Source of the DNA: Cheilinus undulatus
Taxonomy: Eukaryota; Chordata; Actinopteri; Labriformes; Labridae
Reading direction: 5' to 3'
Assembly: GCF_018320785.1 (NCBI RefSeq)
Contig: NC_054880.1
Coordinates: 1-64,000, forward strand
Length of the DNA: 64,000 bases
In this document: positions 26,401-38,400 of the stretch, piece after piece
How positions within the stretch are numbered: position 1 is the stretch's first letter
Layout of the letters: each line of letters starts with the position of its first letter
Notes under the pieces: model-generated
The model's database searches: none
Told to the model about the DNA's origin: nothing
The model's input: the letters and a program-made list of their open reading frames with translations, nothing else
Made by a program: the position numbers and the translations under genes

Positions 26401-29400
26401 TCTTTAGGTCTTTAGGTCTTGAGGGTTTCAGGTCTTTAGGGTTTCAGGTCTTCAGGTCTTTAGGCCTTCAGGTCTCAAGGGTTTCAGGTCTTGAAGTCTT
26501 CAGGTCTTAAGGTCTTTAGGTCTTCAGGTATTCAGGTCTTAAGGTCTTCTTCAGGTCATAAGGTCTTTAGGGTTTCAGGTCTTCAGGTCTTTAGGCCTTC
26601 AGGTCTTAAGGGTTTCAGGTCTTGTGGTCTTCAGGGCTTGAGGGCTTTAGGTCTTCAGTTCTTCAGGTCTTTATGCCTTCAGGTCTTCAGGTCTTTAGGT
26701 CTTAAGGGTTTCAGGTCTTTAGGGTTTCAGGTCTTCAGGTCTTAAGGTCTTTAGGCCTTCAGGTCTTTAGGGTTTCAGGTCTTGAGGTCTTCAGGTCTTG
26801 AGGTCTTTAGGTCTTTAGTTCTTCAGGTCTTTAGGCCTTCAGGTCTTAAGGGTTTTTGGTCTTTAGGCCTTCAGGTCTTCAGGTCTTAAGGTCTTCTTCA
26901 AGTCTTCAGGTCTTTAGGCCTTCAGGTCTTAAGGGTTTCAGGTCTTGTGGTCTTCAGGTCTTGAGGTCTTTAGGTCTTCAGTTCTTCAGGTCTTTAGGCC
27001 TTCAGGTCTTAAGGGTTTCAGGTCTTCAGGCCTTCAGGTCTTAAGGGTATCAGGTCTACAGGTCTTCAGGTCTTCAGGTCTAGGACTGTCAGATTTTTAT
27101 TTTTGATGCTGCAGAAACAATCAGGAGGTTTGATGTAAAGAAGAATTAGAAAAATTATTATCCTGATAAATACAGAGGAGACTGACAGAACGTTCCTCTG
27201 TAGAACGTTGTAGATGAAAAGATAAATACACAGAGGAGACTGACAGAAGTTCCTCTGTAGAACGTTGCAGATAAAAAGATAAAAACACAGAGGAGACAGA
27301 CAGAACGTTCCTCTGTAGAACATTGTAGATGAAAAGATAATTACACAGAGGAGACCCTGACAGAACGTTCCTCTATAGAACGTTGTAGATGAAAAGATAA
27401 AAACACAGAGGAGACTGACAGAACGTTCCTCTATAGAACGTTGTAGATGAAAAGATAAATACACAGAGGAGACTGACAGAAGTTCCTCTGTAGAACGTTG
27501 CAGATGAAAAGATAAATACACAGAGGAGACTGACATAATGTTCCTCTGTAGAACGTTGTAGATGAAACGATAAATACAAAGAGGAGACTGACAGAACGTT
27601 CCTCTGTAGAACGTTGTAGATGAAAAGATAAATACACAGAGGAGACCCTGACAGAACGCTCCTCTGTAGAACGTTGTAGATGAAAAGATAAATACACATA
27701 GGAGACTGACAGAACGTTCCTCTGTAGAACGTTGTAGATGAATATAAATACACAGAGGAGACTGACAGAAAGTTCCTCTGTAGAACGTTGTAGATGAAAA
27801 GATAAATACACAGAGGAGACCCTGACAGAACGCTCCTCTATAGAACGTTGTAGATGAAAAGATAAATACACAGAGGAGACTGACAGAAGTTCCTCTGTAG
27901 AACGTTGCAGATGAAAAGATAAAAACACAGAGGAGACTGACAGAATGTTCCTCTGTAGAACGTTGTAGATGAAAAGATAAATACAAAGAGGAGACTGACA
28001 GAAGTTCCTCTGTAGAACGTTGTAGATGAAAAGATAAATACACAGAGGAGACTGACAGAACGTTCCTCTGTAGAACGTTGCAGATGAAAAGATAAAAACA
28101 CAGAGGAGACTGACAGAATGTTCCTCTGTAGAACGTTGTAGATGAAAAGATAAATACAAAGAGGAGACTGACAGAAGTTCCTCTGTAGAACGTTGTAGAT
28201 GAAAAGATAAAAACACAGAGGAGACTGACAGAACGTTCCTCTGTAGAACGTTGTAGATGAAAAGATAAATACACAGAGGAGACTGACAGAACGTTCCTCT
28301 GTAGAACGTTGTAGATGAAAAGATAAATACACAGAGGAGACTGACAGAAGTTCCTCTTTAGAACGTTGTAGATGAAAAGATAAATACACAGAGGAGACTG
28401 ACAGAACGTTCCTCTGTAGAACGTTGTAGATGAAAATATCAATACACAGAGGAGACCCTGACAGAACGTTCCTCTGTAGAACGTTGTAGATGAAAAGATA
28501 AATACACAGAGGAGACTGACAGAAGTTCCTCTGTAGAACGTTGTAGATGAAAAGATAAATACACAGAGGAGACTGACAGAAGTTCCTCTGTAGAACGTTG
28601 CAGATGAAAAGATAAATACACAGAGGAGACCCTGACAGAACGCTCCTCTGTAGAACGTTGCAGATGAAAAGATAAAAACACAGAGGAGACAGACAGAACG
28701 TTCCTCTGTAGAACGTTGTAGATGAAAAGATAAATACACAGAGGAGACTGACAGAACATTCCTCTGTAGAACGTTGTAGATGAAAAGATAAATACACAGA
28801 GGAGACTGACAGAAGTTCCTCTGTAGAACGTTGTAGATGAAAAGATAAATATACAGAGGAGACTGACAGAAGTTCCTCTGTAGAACGTTGCAGATGAAAA
28901 GATAAAAACATAGAGGAGACTGACAGAATGTTCCTCTGTAGAACGTTGTAGATGAAAAGATAAATACAAAGAGGAGACTGACAGAACGTTCCTCTGTAGA
29001 ACGTTGTAGATGAAAAGATAAAAACACAGAGGAGACTGACAGAATGTTCCTCTGTAGAACGTTGTAGATGAAAAGATAAATACAAAGAGGAGACTGACAG
29101 AACGTTCCTCTGTAGAACGTTGTAGATGAAAAGATAAATACACAGAGGAGACCCTGACAGAACGCTCCTCTGTAGAACGTTGTAGATGAAAAGATAAATA
29201 CACAGAGGAGACCCTGACAGAACGCTCCTCTATAGAACGTTGTAGATGAAAAGATAAATTCACAGAGGAGACTGACAGAAGTTCCTCTGTAGAACGTTGC
29301 AGATGAAAAGATAAAAACACAGAGGAGACTGACAGAACGTTCCTCTGTAGAACGTTGTAGATGAAAAGATAAATACAAAGAGGAGACTGACAGAACGTTC

Positions 29401-32400
29401 CTCTGTAGAACGTTGCAGATGAAAAGATAAAAACACAGAGGAGACTCACAGAATGTTCCTCTGTAGAACGTTGTAGATGAAAAGATAAATACACAGAGGA
29501 GACAGACAGAAGTTCCTCTGTAGAACGTTGTAGATGAAAATATCAATACACAGAGGAGACCTTGACAGAACGTTCCTCTGTAGAACGTTGTAGATGAAAA
29601 GATAAATACACAGAGGAGACCCTGACAGAACGTTCCTCTGTAGAACGTTGTAGATGAAAAGATAAATACACAGAGGAGACTGACAGAACGTTCCTCTGTA
29701 GAACGTTGTAGATGAAAAAATAAATACACAAAGGGAGACCCTGACAGAACGCTCCTTTGTAGAACGTTGTAGATGAAAATGTTAATACACAGAGGAGACT
29801 GACAGAACGTTCCTCTATAGAACATTGTAGATGAAAAGATAAATACACAGAGGAGACTGACAGAATGTTCCTCTGTAGAACGTTGTAGATGAAAAGATAA
29901 ATACACAGAGGAGACCCTGACAGAGCGTTCCTCTGTAGAACGTTGTAGATGAAAAGATAAATACACAGAGGAGACTGACAGAACGTTCCTCTGTAGAACG
30001 TTGTAGATGAAAAGATAAATACACATAGGAGACTGACAGAAGTTCCTCTGTAGAACGTTGTAGATGAAAAGATAAATACACAGAGGAGACTGACAGAACG
30101 TTCCTCTGTAGAACGTTGTAGATGAAAAGATAAATACAAAGAGGAGACTGACAGAACGTTCCTCTGTAGAACGTTGTAGATGAAAAGATAAATACACAGA
30201 GGAGACTGACAGAACGTTCCTCTGTAGAACGTTGTAGATGAAAAGATAAATACACAGAGGAGACTGACAGAAGTTCCTCTGTAGAACGTTGTAGATGAAA
30301 AGATAAATACACAGAGGAGACTGACAGAAGTTCCTCTGTAGAACGTTGTAGATGAAAAGATAAATACACAGAGGAGACAGACAGAAGTTCCTCTGTAGAA
30401 CGTTGTAGATGAAAAGATAAATACACATAGGAGACTGACAGAAGTTCCTCTGTAGAACGTTGTAGATGAAAAGATAAATACACAGAGGAGACAGACAGAA
30501 GTTCCTCTGTAGAACGTTGTAGATGAAAAGATAAATACACAGAGGAGACTGACAGAACGTTCCTCTGTAGAACGTTGTAGATGAAAAGATAAATACACAG
30601 AGGAGACTGACAGAACGTTCCTCTGTAGAACGTTGTAGATGAAAAGATAAATACACAGAGGAGACTGACAGAAGTTCCTCTGTAGAACGTTGTAGATGAA
30701 AAGATAAATACACAGAGGAGACTCACAGAATGTTCCTCTGTAGAACGTTGTAGATGAAAAGATAAATACAAAGAGGAGACTGACAGAACGTTCCTCTGTA
30801 GAACGTTGTAGATGAAAAGATAAAAACACAGAGGAGACCCTGACAGAACGCTCCTCTATAGAACGTTGTAGATGAAAAGATAAATACACAAAGGAGACTG
30901 ACAGAACGTTCCTCTATAGAACGTTGTAGATGAAGATAAATACACAGAGGAGACTGACAGAACATTCCTCTGTAGAACGTTGTAGATGAAAAGATAAATA
31001 CACAGAGGAGACTGACAGAAGTTCCTCTGTAGAACGTTGCAGATGAAAAGATAAAAACACAGAGGAGACAGACAGAACGTTCCTCTGTAGAACGTTGTAG
31101 ATGAAAAGATAATTACACTGAGGAGACTGACAGAACGTTCCTCTGCAGAACATTGTAGATGAAAAGATAAATACACAGAGGAGACCCTGACAGAACGCTC
31201 CTCTGTAGAACGTTGTAGATGAAAAGATAAATACACAGAGGAGACTGACAGAACGTTCCTCTATAGAACATTGTAGATGAAGATAAATACACATAGGAGA
31301 CTGACAGAACGTTCTTCTGTAGAACGTTGTAGATGAAGATAAATACACAGAGGAGACTGACAGAACGTTCCTCTGTAGAACGTTGTAGATGAAAAGATAA
31401 ATACACAGAGGAGACCCTGACAGAACGCTCCTCTATAGAACGTTGTAGATGAAAAGATAAATACACAGAGGAGACTGACAGAAGTTCCTCTGTAGAACGT
31501 TGCAGATGAAAAGATAAAAACACAGAGGAGACTGACAGAATGTTCCTCTGTAGAACGTTGTAGATGAAAAGATAAATACAAAGAGGAGACTGACAGAATG
31601 TTCCTCTGTAGAACGTTGTAGATGAAAAGATAAATACACAGAGGAGACTGACAGAACGTTCCTCTGTAGAACGTTGTAGATGAAAAGATAAATACACAGA
31701 GGAGACTGACAGAAGTTCCTCTGTAGAACGTTGTAGATGAAAAGATAAATACACAGAGGAGACTCACAGAACGTTCCTCTGTAGAACGTTGTAGATGAAA
31801 AGATAAATACAAAGAGGAGACTGACAGAACGTTCCTCTGTAGAACGTTGTAGATGAAAAGATAAATACACAGAGGAGACCCTGACAGAACGCTCCTCTAT
31901 AGAACGTTGTAGATGAAAAGATAAATACACAAAGGAGACTGACAGAACGTTCCTCTATAGAACGTTGTAGATGAAGATAAATACACAGAGGAGACTGACA
32001 GAACATTCCTCTGTAGAACGTTGTAGATGAAAAGATAAATACACAGAGGAGACCCTGACAGAACGTTCCTCTGTAGAACGTTGTAGATGAAAAGATAAAT
32101 ACACAGAGGAGACTGACAGAACGTTCCTCTGTAGAACGTTGTAGATGAAAAGATAAATACACAGAGGAGACTGACAGAACGTTCCTCTATAGAACGTTGT
32201 AGATGAAGATAAATACACAGAGGAGACTGACAGAACGTTCCTCTGTAGAACGTTGTAGATGAAGATAAATACACAGAGGAGACTGACAGAACGTTCCTCT
32301 ATAGAACGTTGTAGATGAAGATAAATACACAGAGGAGACTGACAGAACGTTCCTCTATAGAACGTTGTAGATGAAAAGATAAATACACAGAGGAGACTGA

Positions 32401-35400
32401 CAGAACGTTCCTCTATAGAACGTTGTAGATGAAGATAAATACACAGAGGAGACTGACAGAACGTTCCTCTATAGAACGTTGTAGATGAAGATAAATACAC
32501 AGAGGAGACTGACAGAACGTTCCTCTATAGAACGTTGTAGATGAAGATAAATACACAGAGGAGACTGACAGAACGTTCCTCTGTAGAACGTTGTAGATGA
32601 AAAGATAAATACACAGAGGAGACTGACAGAACGTTCCTCTATAGAACGTTGTAGATGAAGATAAATACACAGAGGAGACTGACAGAACGTTCCTCTATAG
32701 AATGTTGTAGATGAAGATAAATCCACAGAGGAGACTGACAGAACGTTCCTCTATAGAACGTTGTAGATGAAAAGATAAATACACAGAGGAGACTGACAGA
32801 ACGTTCCTCTATAGAACGTTGTAGATGAAGATAAATACACAGAGGAGACTGACAGAACGTTCCTCTGTAGAACGTTGTAGATGAAAAGATAAATACACAG
32901 AGGAGACCCTGACAGAACGTTCCTCTGTAGAACGTTGTAGATGAAAAGATAAATACACAGAGGAGACTGACAGAACGTTCCTCTGTAGAACGTTCTAGAA
33001 TCTCCTCCTGGATAGAGAACAGAAGGACTGAACCTATCGATATCGTTGTTTTTGATTATTTGATTGAACTTTGTCAATGACTCATATTTACACTTCAACC
33101 TCCTGTGGATTATTTTTTTATTTTCCATTACCGTGCCTGTGTTGAGAACATTTAGAACCTCTGAATCAGTCATTTATCCATCTATCAATCAATCCTTTAA
33201 ACTTCTGATCAATCAATAATGAATGTGTTGATCAGTCCCTGAATCTCTGATCATCTCTGCTGTTCTCTGATTGGTTGAGCTCTGTCTTCTTCTTCTCTTC
33301 CTCAGTTGTTCGTCCAGTTAAACCCTGGCTCGCCCTCTCCGCCTGCTGGTGGTGACCTTCTGCACGTCAGAGCCGTGGGAGACAACGACACGCTTCACTT
33401 CCTGTTCTGCAGCCAGGGGGCGCCGACGCTGCTCCTGGTCCACACCAACACTTCTTCTTCTAATGTCACGGTGTGTCCCTACTTCCTGTTTGGGTTTCCT
33501 GTTCAGTCAGGTGGAGGCTGCTAGAACTAGAACAGAGAGAACATTTTAACCTTTGACCCCATTAACTACAGGGCCACTGAGCTTTAAGAGATGATCAACG
33601 ATGACATGTAGGTAGATCTACAGGAGATATATCTATAAGAGGTAGATCTATAGGAAATAGATCTATAGGACATGGATCTGTAGGAGGTAGCTCTATAGGA
33701 GATAGATCTATAAGAGGTAGATCTATAGGACATAGATCTGTAGGAGGTAGCTCTATAGGAGATAGATCTATAAGAGGTAGATCTATAGGACATAGATCTG
33801 TAGGAGGTAGCTCTATAGGAGATAGATCTATAAGAGGTAGATCTATAGGACATAGATCTGTAGGAGGTAGCTCTATAGGAGATAGATCTATAAGAGGTAG
33901 ATCTATAGGACATGGATCTGTAGGAGGTAGATCTATAGGAGATAGATCTATAAGAGGTAGATCTATAGGACATGGATCGGTAGGAGCTAGATCTATAGGA
34001 GATAGATCTATAAGAAGTAGATCTATAGGAGATAGATCTAAAGGAGATAGATCTATAAGAGGTAGATCTATAGGAGATAGATCTATAGGACATGGATTGT
34101 AGGAGGTAGATCTATAGGAGATAGATCTAAAGGAGATAGATCTATAAGAGGTAGATTTGTAAGGGGTAGATCTACAGGACATGGATCTGTAGAAGGTAGA
34201 TCTATAAGAGGTAGATCTATTGGAGACATATCTATAGGACATGGACTGTAGGAGGTAGATTAATGGGAGATAGATCTATAAGAGGCAGATCTGTAGGAGA
34301 TAGATCTATAGACATGGATCTGTAGAAGGTAGATCTATAGGAGATAGAGCTATAAGAGGTAGAGCTATAAGATGTAGATCTATAGGAGATAGATCTATGG
34401 GAGATAGATCTAAAGGAAATGGATCTGTAGGAGGTAGATCTATAGGAGATAGATCTACAGGACATGGATCTGTAGGAGGTAGATCTATTGTAGATAAATC
34501 TAAAGGACATGGATCTATAGGAGATAGATCTATAGGACATGGATTGTAGGAGGTAGATCTATAGGAGATAGATCTATAAGAGGCAGATCTGTCGGAGATA
34601 GATCTAAAGGACCTGGATCTGTAGAAGGTAGATCTATAGGAGATAGATCTATTAAAGGTAGATCTATAAGAGGTAGATCTATGCGAGATAGATCTATAGG
34701 ACATGGATCTGTAGGAGGCAGATCTATAAGAGGTAGATCTACAGGAGATAGATCCATAAGAGGTAGCTCTATGGGAGATAGATCTATAGGACATGGATCT
34801 GTAGGAGGCAGATCTATAGGACATAAATCTATTAAAGGTAGCTCTATAAGAGGTAGATCGACAGGAGATAGATCTATAAGAGGTAGATCGACAGGAGATA
34901 GATCTATAAGAGGTAGATCTATGGGAGATAGATCTATAGGACCTGGATCTATAGGAGATAGATCTATAGAAGATAGATCTATTAAAGGTAGATCTATAAG
35001 AGGTAGATCTATATGAGATAGATCTATAGGACATGGATCTGTAGGAGGCAGATCTATAGGACATAGATCTATTAAAGGTAGCTCTATAAGAGGTAGATCT
35101 ACAGGGGATTGATCTATAAGAGGTAGATCTATGGGAGATAGACCTATATGAGATAGATCTTTAAACCATGGATCTGTAGGAGGTAGATCTATGGGAGATG
35201 GATCTATTAAAGGTAGATCTATAAGAGGTAGATCTATTCGAGATAGATCTATAGGACATGGATCTGTAGGAGGCAGATCTATAGGAGATAGATCTATTAA
35301 AGGTAGATCTAAAAGAGATAGATCTACAGGAGATAGATCTATAAGAGGTAGATCTATGGGAGATAGATCTATTTGAAATAGATCTTTAAGACATGGATCT

Positions 35401-38400
35401 GTAGGAGGTAGATCTATGGGAGATGGATCTATATGAGATAGAGCTATTGGACATGAATCTTTAGAAGGTAGATCTATAGGAGATAGATCTATTAAAGATA
35501 GATCTATAAGAGGTAGATCTATGGGAGATAGATCTATTTGAAATAGATCTTTAAGACATGGATCTTTAAGAGGTAGATCTATGGGAGATGGATCTATAGG
35601 ACATGGATCTATATGAGATAGAGCTTTAAGACATGGATCTGTAGGAGGTAGATCTATGGGAGGTGGATCTATAGGACATGGATCTGTATGAGGTAGATCT
35701 ATGGGAGATAGATCTATAAGAGGTAGATCACTAGGAGATAGCTCTATAGGACATGAATCTGTAGGAGGCAGATCTATATGAGATAGATCTATAGGAGACA
35801 GATCTATAGGACATTGATCTATAGGAGGCAGATCTATGGGAGATGGATCTACAGGACATGGATCTGTAGGAGGCAGATCTATATGAGATAGATCTATAAG
35901 AGGTAGATCTATAGGAGATAGATCTATAGGAGGTAAATCTATTGGACATGGATCTATAGGAGGTAGATCTATAGGACATGGATCTGTAGGAGGTAGATCT
36001 ATATGAGATAGATCTATAAGAGGTAGATCTTTAGGAGACAGATCTATAGGACATGGATCTATAGGAGGCAGATCTATGGGGGATGGAACTGTATGAGGTA
36101 CATCTATAGGAGATAGATCTTTTGGACATGGATCTGTAGGAGGTAGATCTATATGAGATAGATCTATAAGAGGTAGATCTATAGGAGACAGAGCTAAAGG
36201 ACATGGATCTGTCAGAGACAGATATTTATGAGATAGATCTATAAGAGGTAGATCTATAGGAGATAGATCTGTATAAGATAGAGGTATAGAGAGATAAATC
36301 TGTATAAATTGATCTATAGGGGGATAGATCTACATGAGATAGATCTGTCAACACAAGATAGATCTATATGAGATAAATCTACAGGAGAATTTCTCTCTGA
36401 CCCCACTTCCTTCACTCTCTCTGATCCTGCCTCCTCCTCTCTCTCTGATCCCTCCTCTTTTCTCTCTGACCCCGCCTCCTCCTCTCTCTGACCCCACCCA
36501 TCTCTTCTCTGATCCCGCCCCCTTGTCTCTCTCTGACTCCGCCCCCTCCTTCGTCTCTCTTTCTCAGGTTGACTGGCCTCAGTTTGAAGCTCGAAATGTT
36601 AGCGGTAGCCTGAAGGTGGAGCCGGAGAGCAGTGTCCTCTACAGCACTGCCATCGTCTTCAGCAGAGTAAGCATGGCTACATATTTGCTGTGATTGCTAA
36701 AGGCATTCACAGCTATTGTTATTCTGCGCCAAAATTCTTTATTAATCTTCTTTCGCTCGCTTTTTCGGCGTGCTTCTTCTCCCGCAAATTTCAACCGATT
36801 TCAACCATTAAAACTTCAAAACATTAAGCCTAATAAGGACACAACTGCTATGACTTTTCTAAGACCTATTCCTCATACTCTCAGGGATATTCAGTGATTT
36901 CCAAAAAAGTTGGGACCATAGAAATGAATGGGTAGAATGTTCAGAGAGGCTTCAACTGCCACATTTCACACATCTTCTAACCTCCATTCAAAACCCTATA
37001 ACTCATTCATACTTTCACTTACAGACTTCATTCAACCTCTAAAATATTCACAAGACATTCAGCTATCTTAGAATGATTCGGCTCCTTCATATCTTTCATC
37101 GTTTCTTCACAGCGACCCTTCAATGTTGATTCACTTTTTCTCAGCCTTCAGGCCATTTCACAATCATTTCAACAGGATAGAGCACACTGGCAGCTGACAG
37201 TGGCACTCTAAGCTTAGAGTGAAGGCTGCTGTTTTTGGAGCCAGGTACATTGTTGAATAAATTGTGACAGACACAACAAATCTAACACCACACACATAAA
37301 AAATATATCAAAACGGAAGGAATCTTGTCCAGCTACTGTCAAACCAAGAACCAAAGCCATGCACAGTTTTGGCGTGAGAGGACCAACTGTCCCAAGAAAC
37401 GGACATCTCTGTCATCTGCTGCAATGTTACAGAATCTGCTGCTTTTCCTTTCAGAGTCAGAAAGATGCCCGTTTTTAGCTCGCCACCCTGGCCTCATTTC
37501 TCACACAATCAACAACAAAATATCATCCCTGCTAGCTCCAAGCCTGCAGATGCTCATGCCGAAATCAGTTTAATGATAGCTGTTACGGTCTTGACACAAC
37601 GACCTGAGTTTTGGAGCATGTTTTCAGGTCAGATCCCACTAAAACCCCACTGAAGTAAGGTGAGTCTCTTGTCTCCATGGTAACAAGTGCCTAACAGTGA
37701 GCAGGCTGATCTGGCAGAGCAGCCTTCCCAAACAAATTCTCACTGACGCCACAAATCTAACACCACACACATAAAATACATATCAAAACAGAGGAAATCT
37801 TGTCCCGCTACTGTCAAACCAAGAACCAAAGCCATATCATGCACACTTTTGGCGTGAGAGGACCAACTGTCCCAAGAAACGGACATCTCTGTCATCTGCT
37901 GCAATGTTACAGAATCTGCTGCTTTTCCTTTCAGAGTCAGAAAGATGCCCGTTTTTAGCTCGCCGCCCTGGCCTCATTTCTCACACAATCAACACCAAAA
38001 TATCATCCCTGCAGTTTGATGATAGCATGTACAGCGTTCGCACACGGAGAGGAGAAAGAGACTGTGTGTTAAATCAGGTTAGAATTCTTTACAACAACCT
38101 TTTTACAGCCACTACATCAAGACTCCTCGTTGGTAACTACTTTACAGCTGAAACAATAGAAGTTGGCCCTGGGCCTTCAAACAATATATTAAGCTGGTTT
38201 AAAGGATTATTTTTAGTTACATTTTCCAAAGTACTTTCTATTTGATTAAAACCTGTATTCCTTTTCTTACAGATGCAGGTTTTTTGATCATTACAATAAG
38301 CTTCTGCCCTACAAACTCCATTCCGGCTATTAGCAGTTTGGCCGTTCAGCAAATCAGCATTCACAGCAAAATTTCTTCAGAAATTGCATTCTCTAGTTAG

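Noticed and set aside
23855-27085. TTTAGGG plant-type telomere repeats
   Set aside because: TTTAGGG occurs only as scattered variants of the AGGTCTTT unit, never in tandem.
27066-30713. A 1215-codon minus-strand open frame and several 260-450-codon frames overlapping it
   Set aside because: The translation cycles through three peptides imposed by the 58-bp unit in different frames; no domain, no splice logic, overlapping frames equally open. It is a repeat artefact.
33584-35979. RS-repeat protein-like open frames on both strands
   Set aside because: Low-complexity translation of AGATCT repeats inside GLMP intron 2; similarity to RS domains is coincidental.
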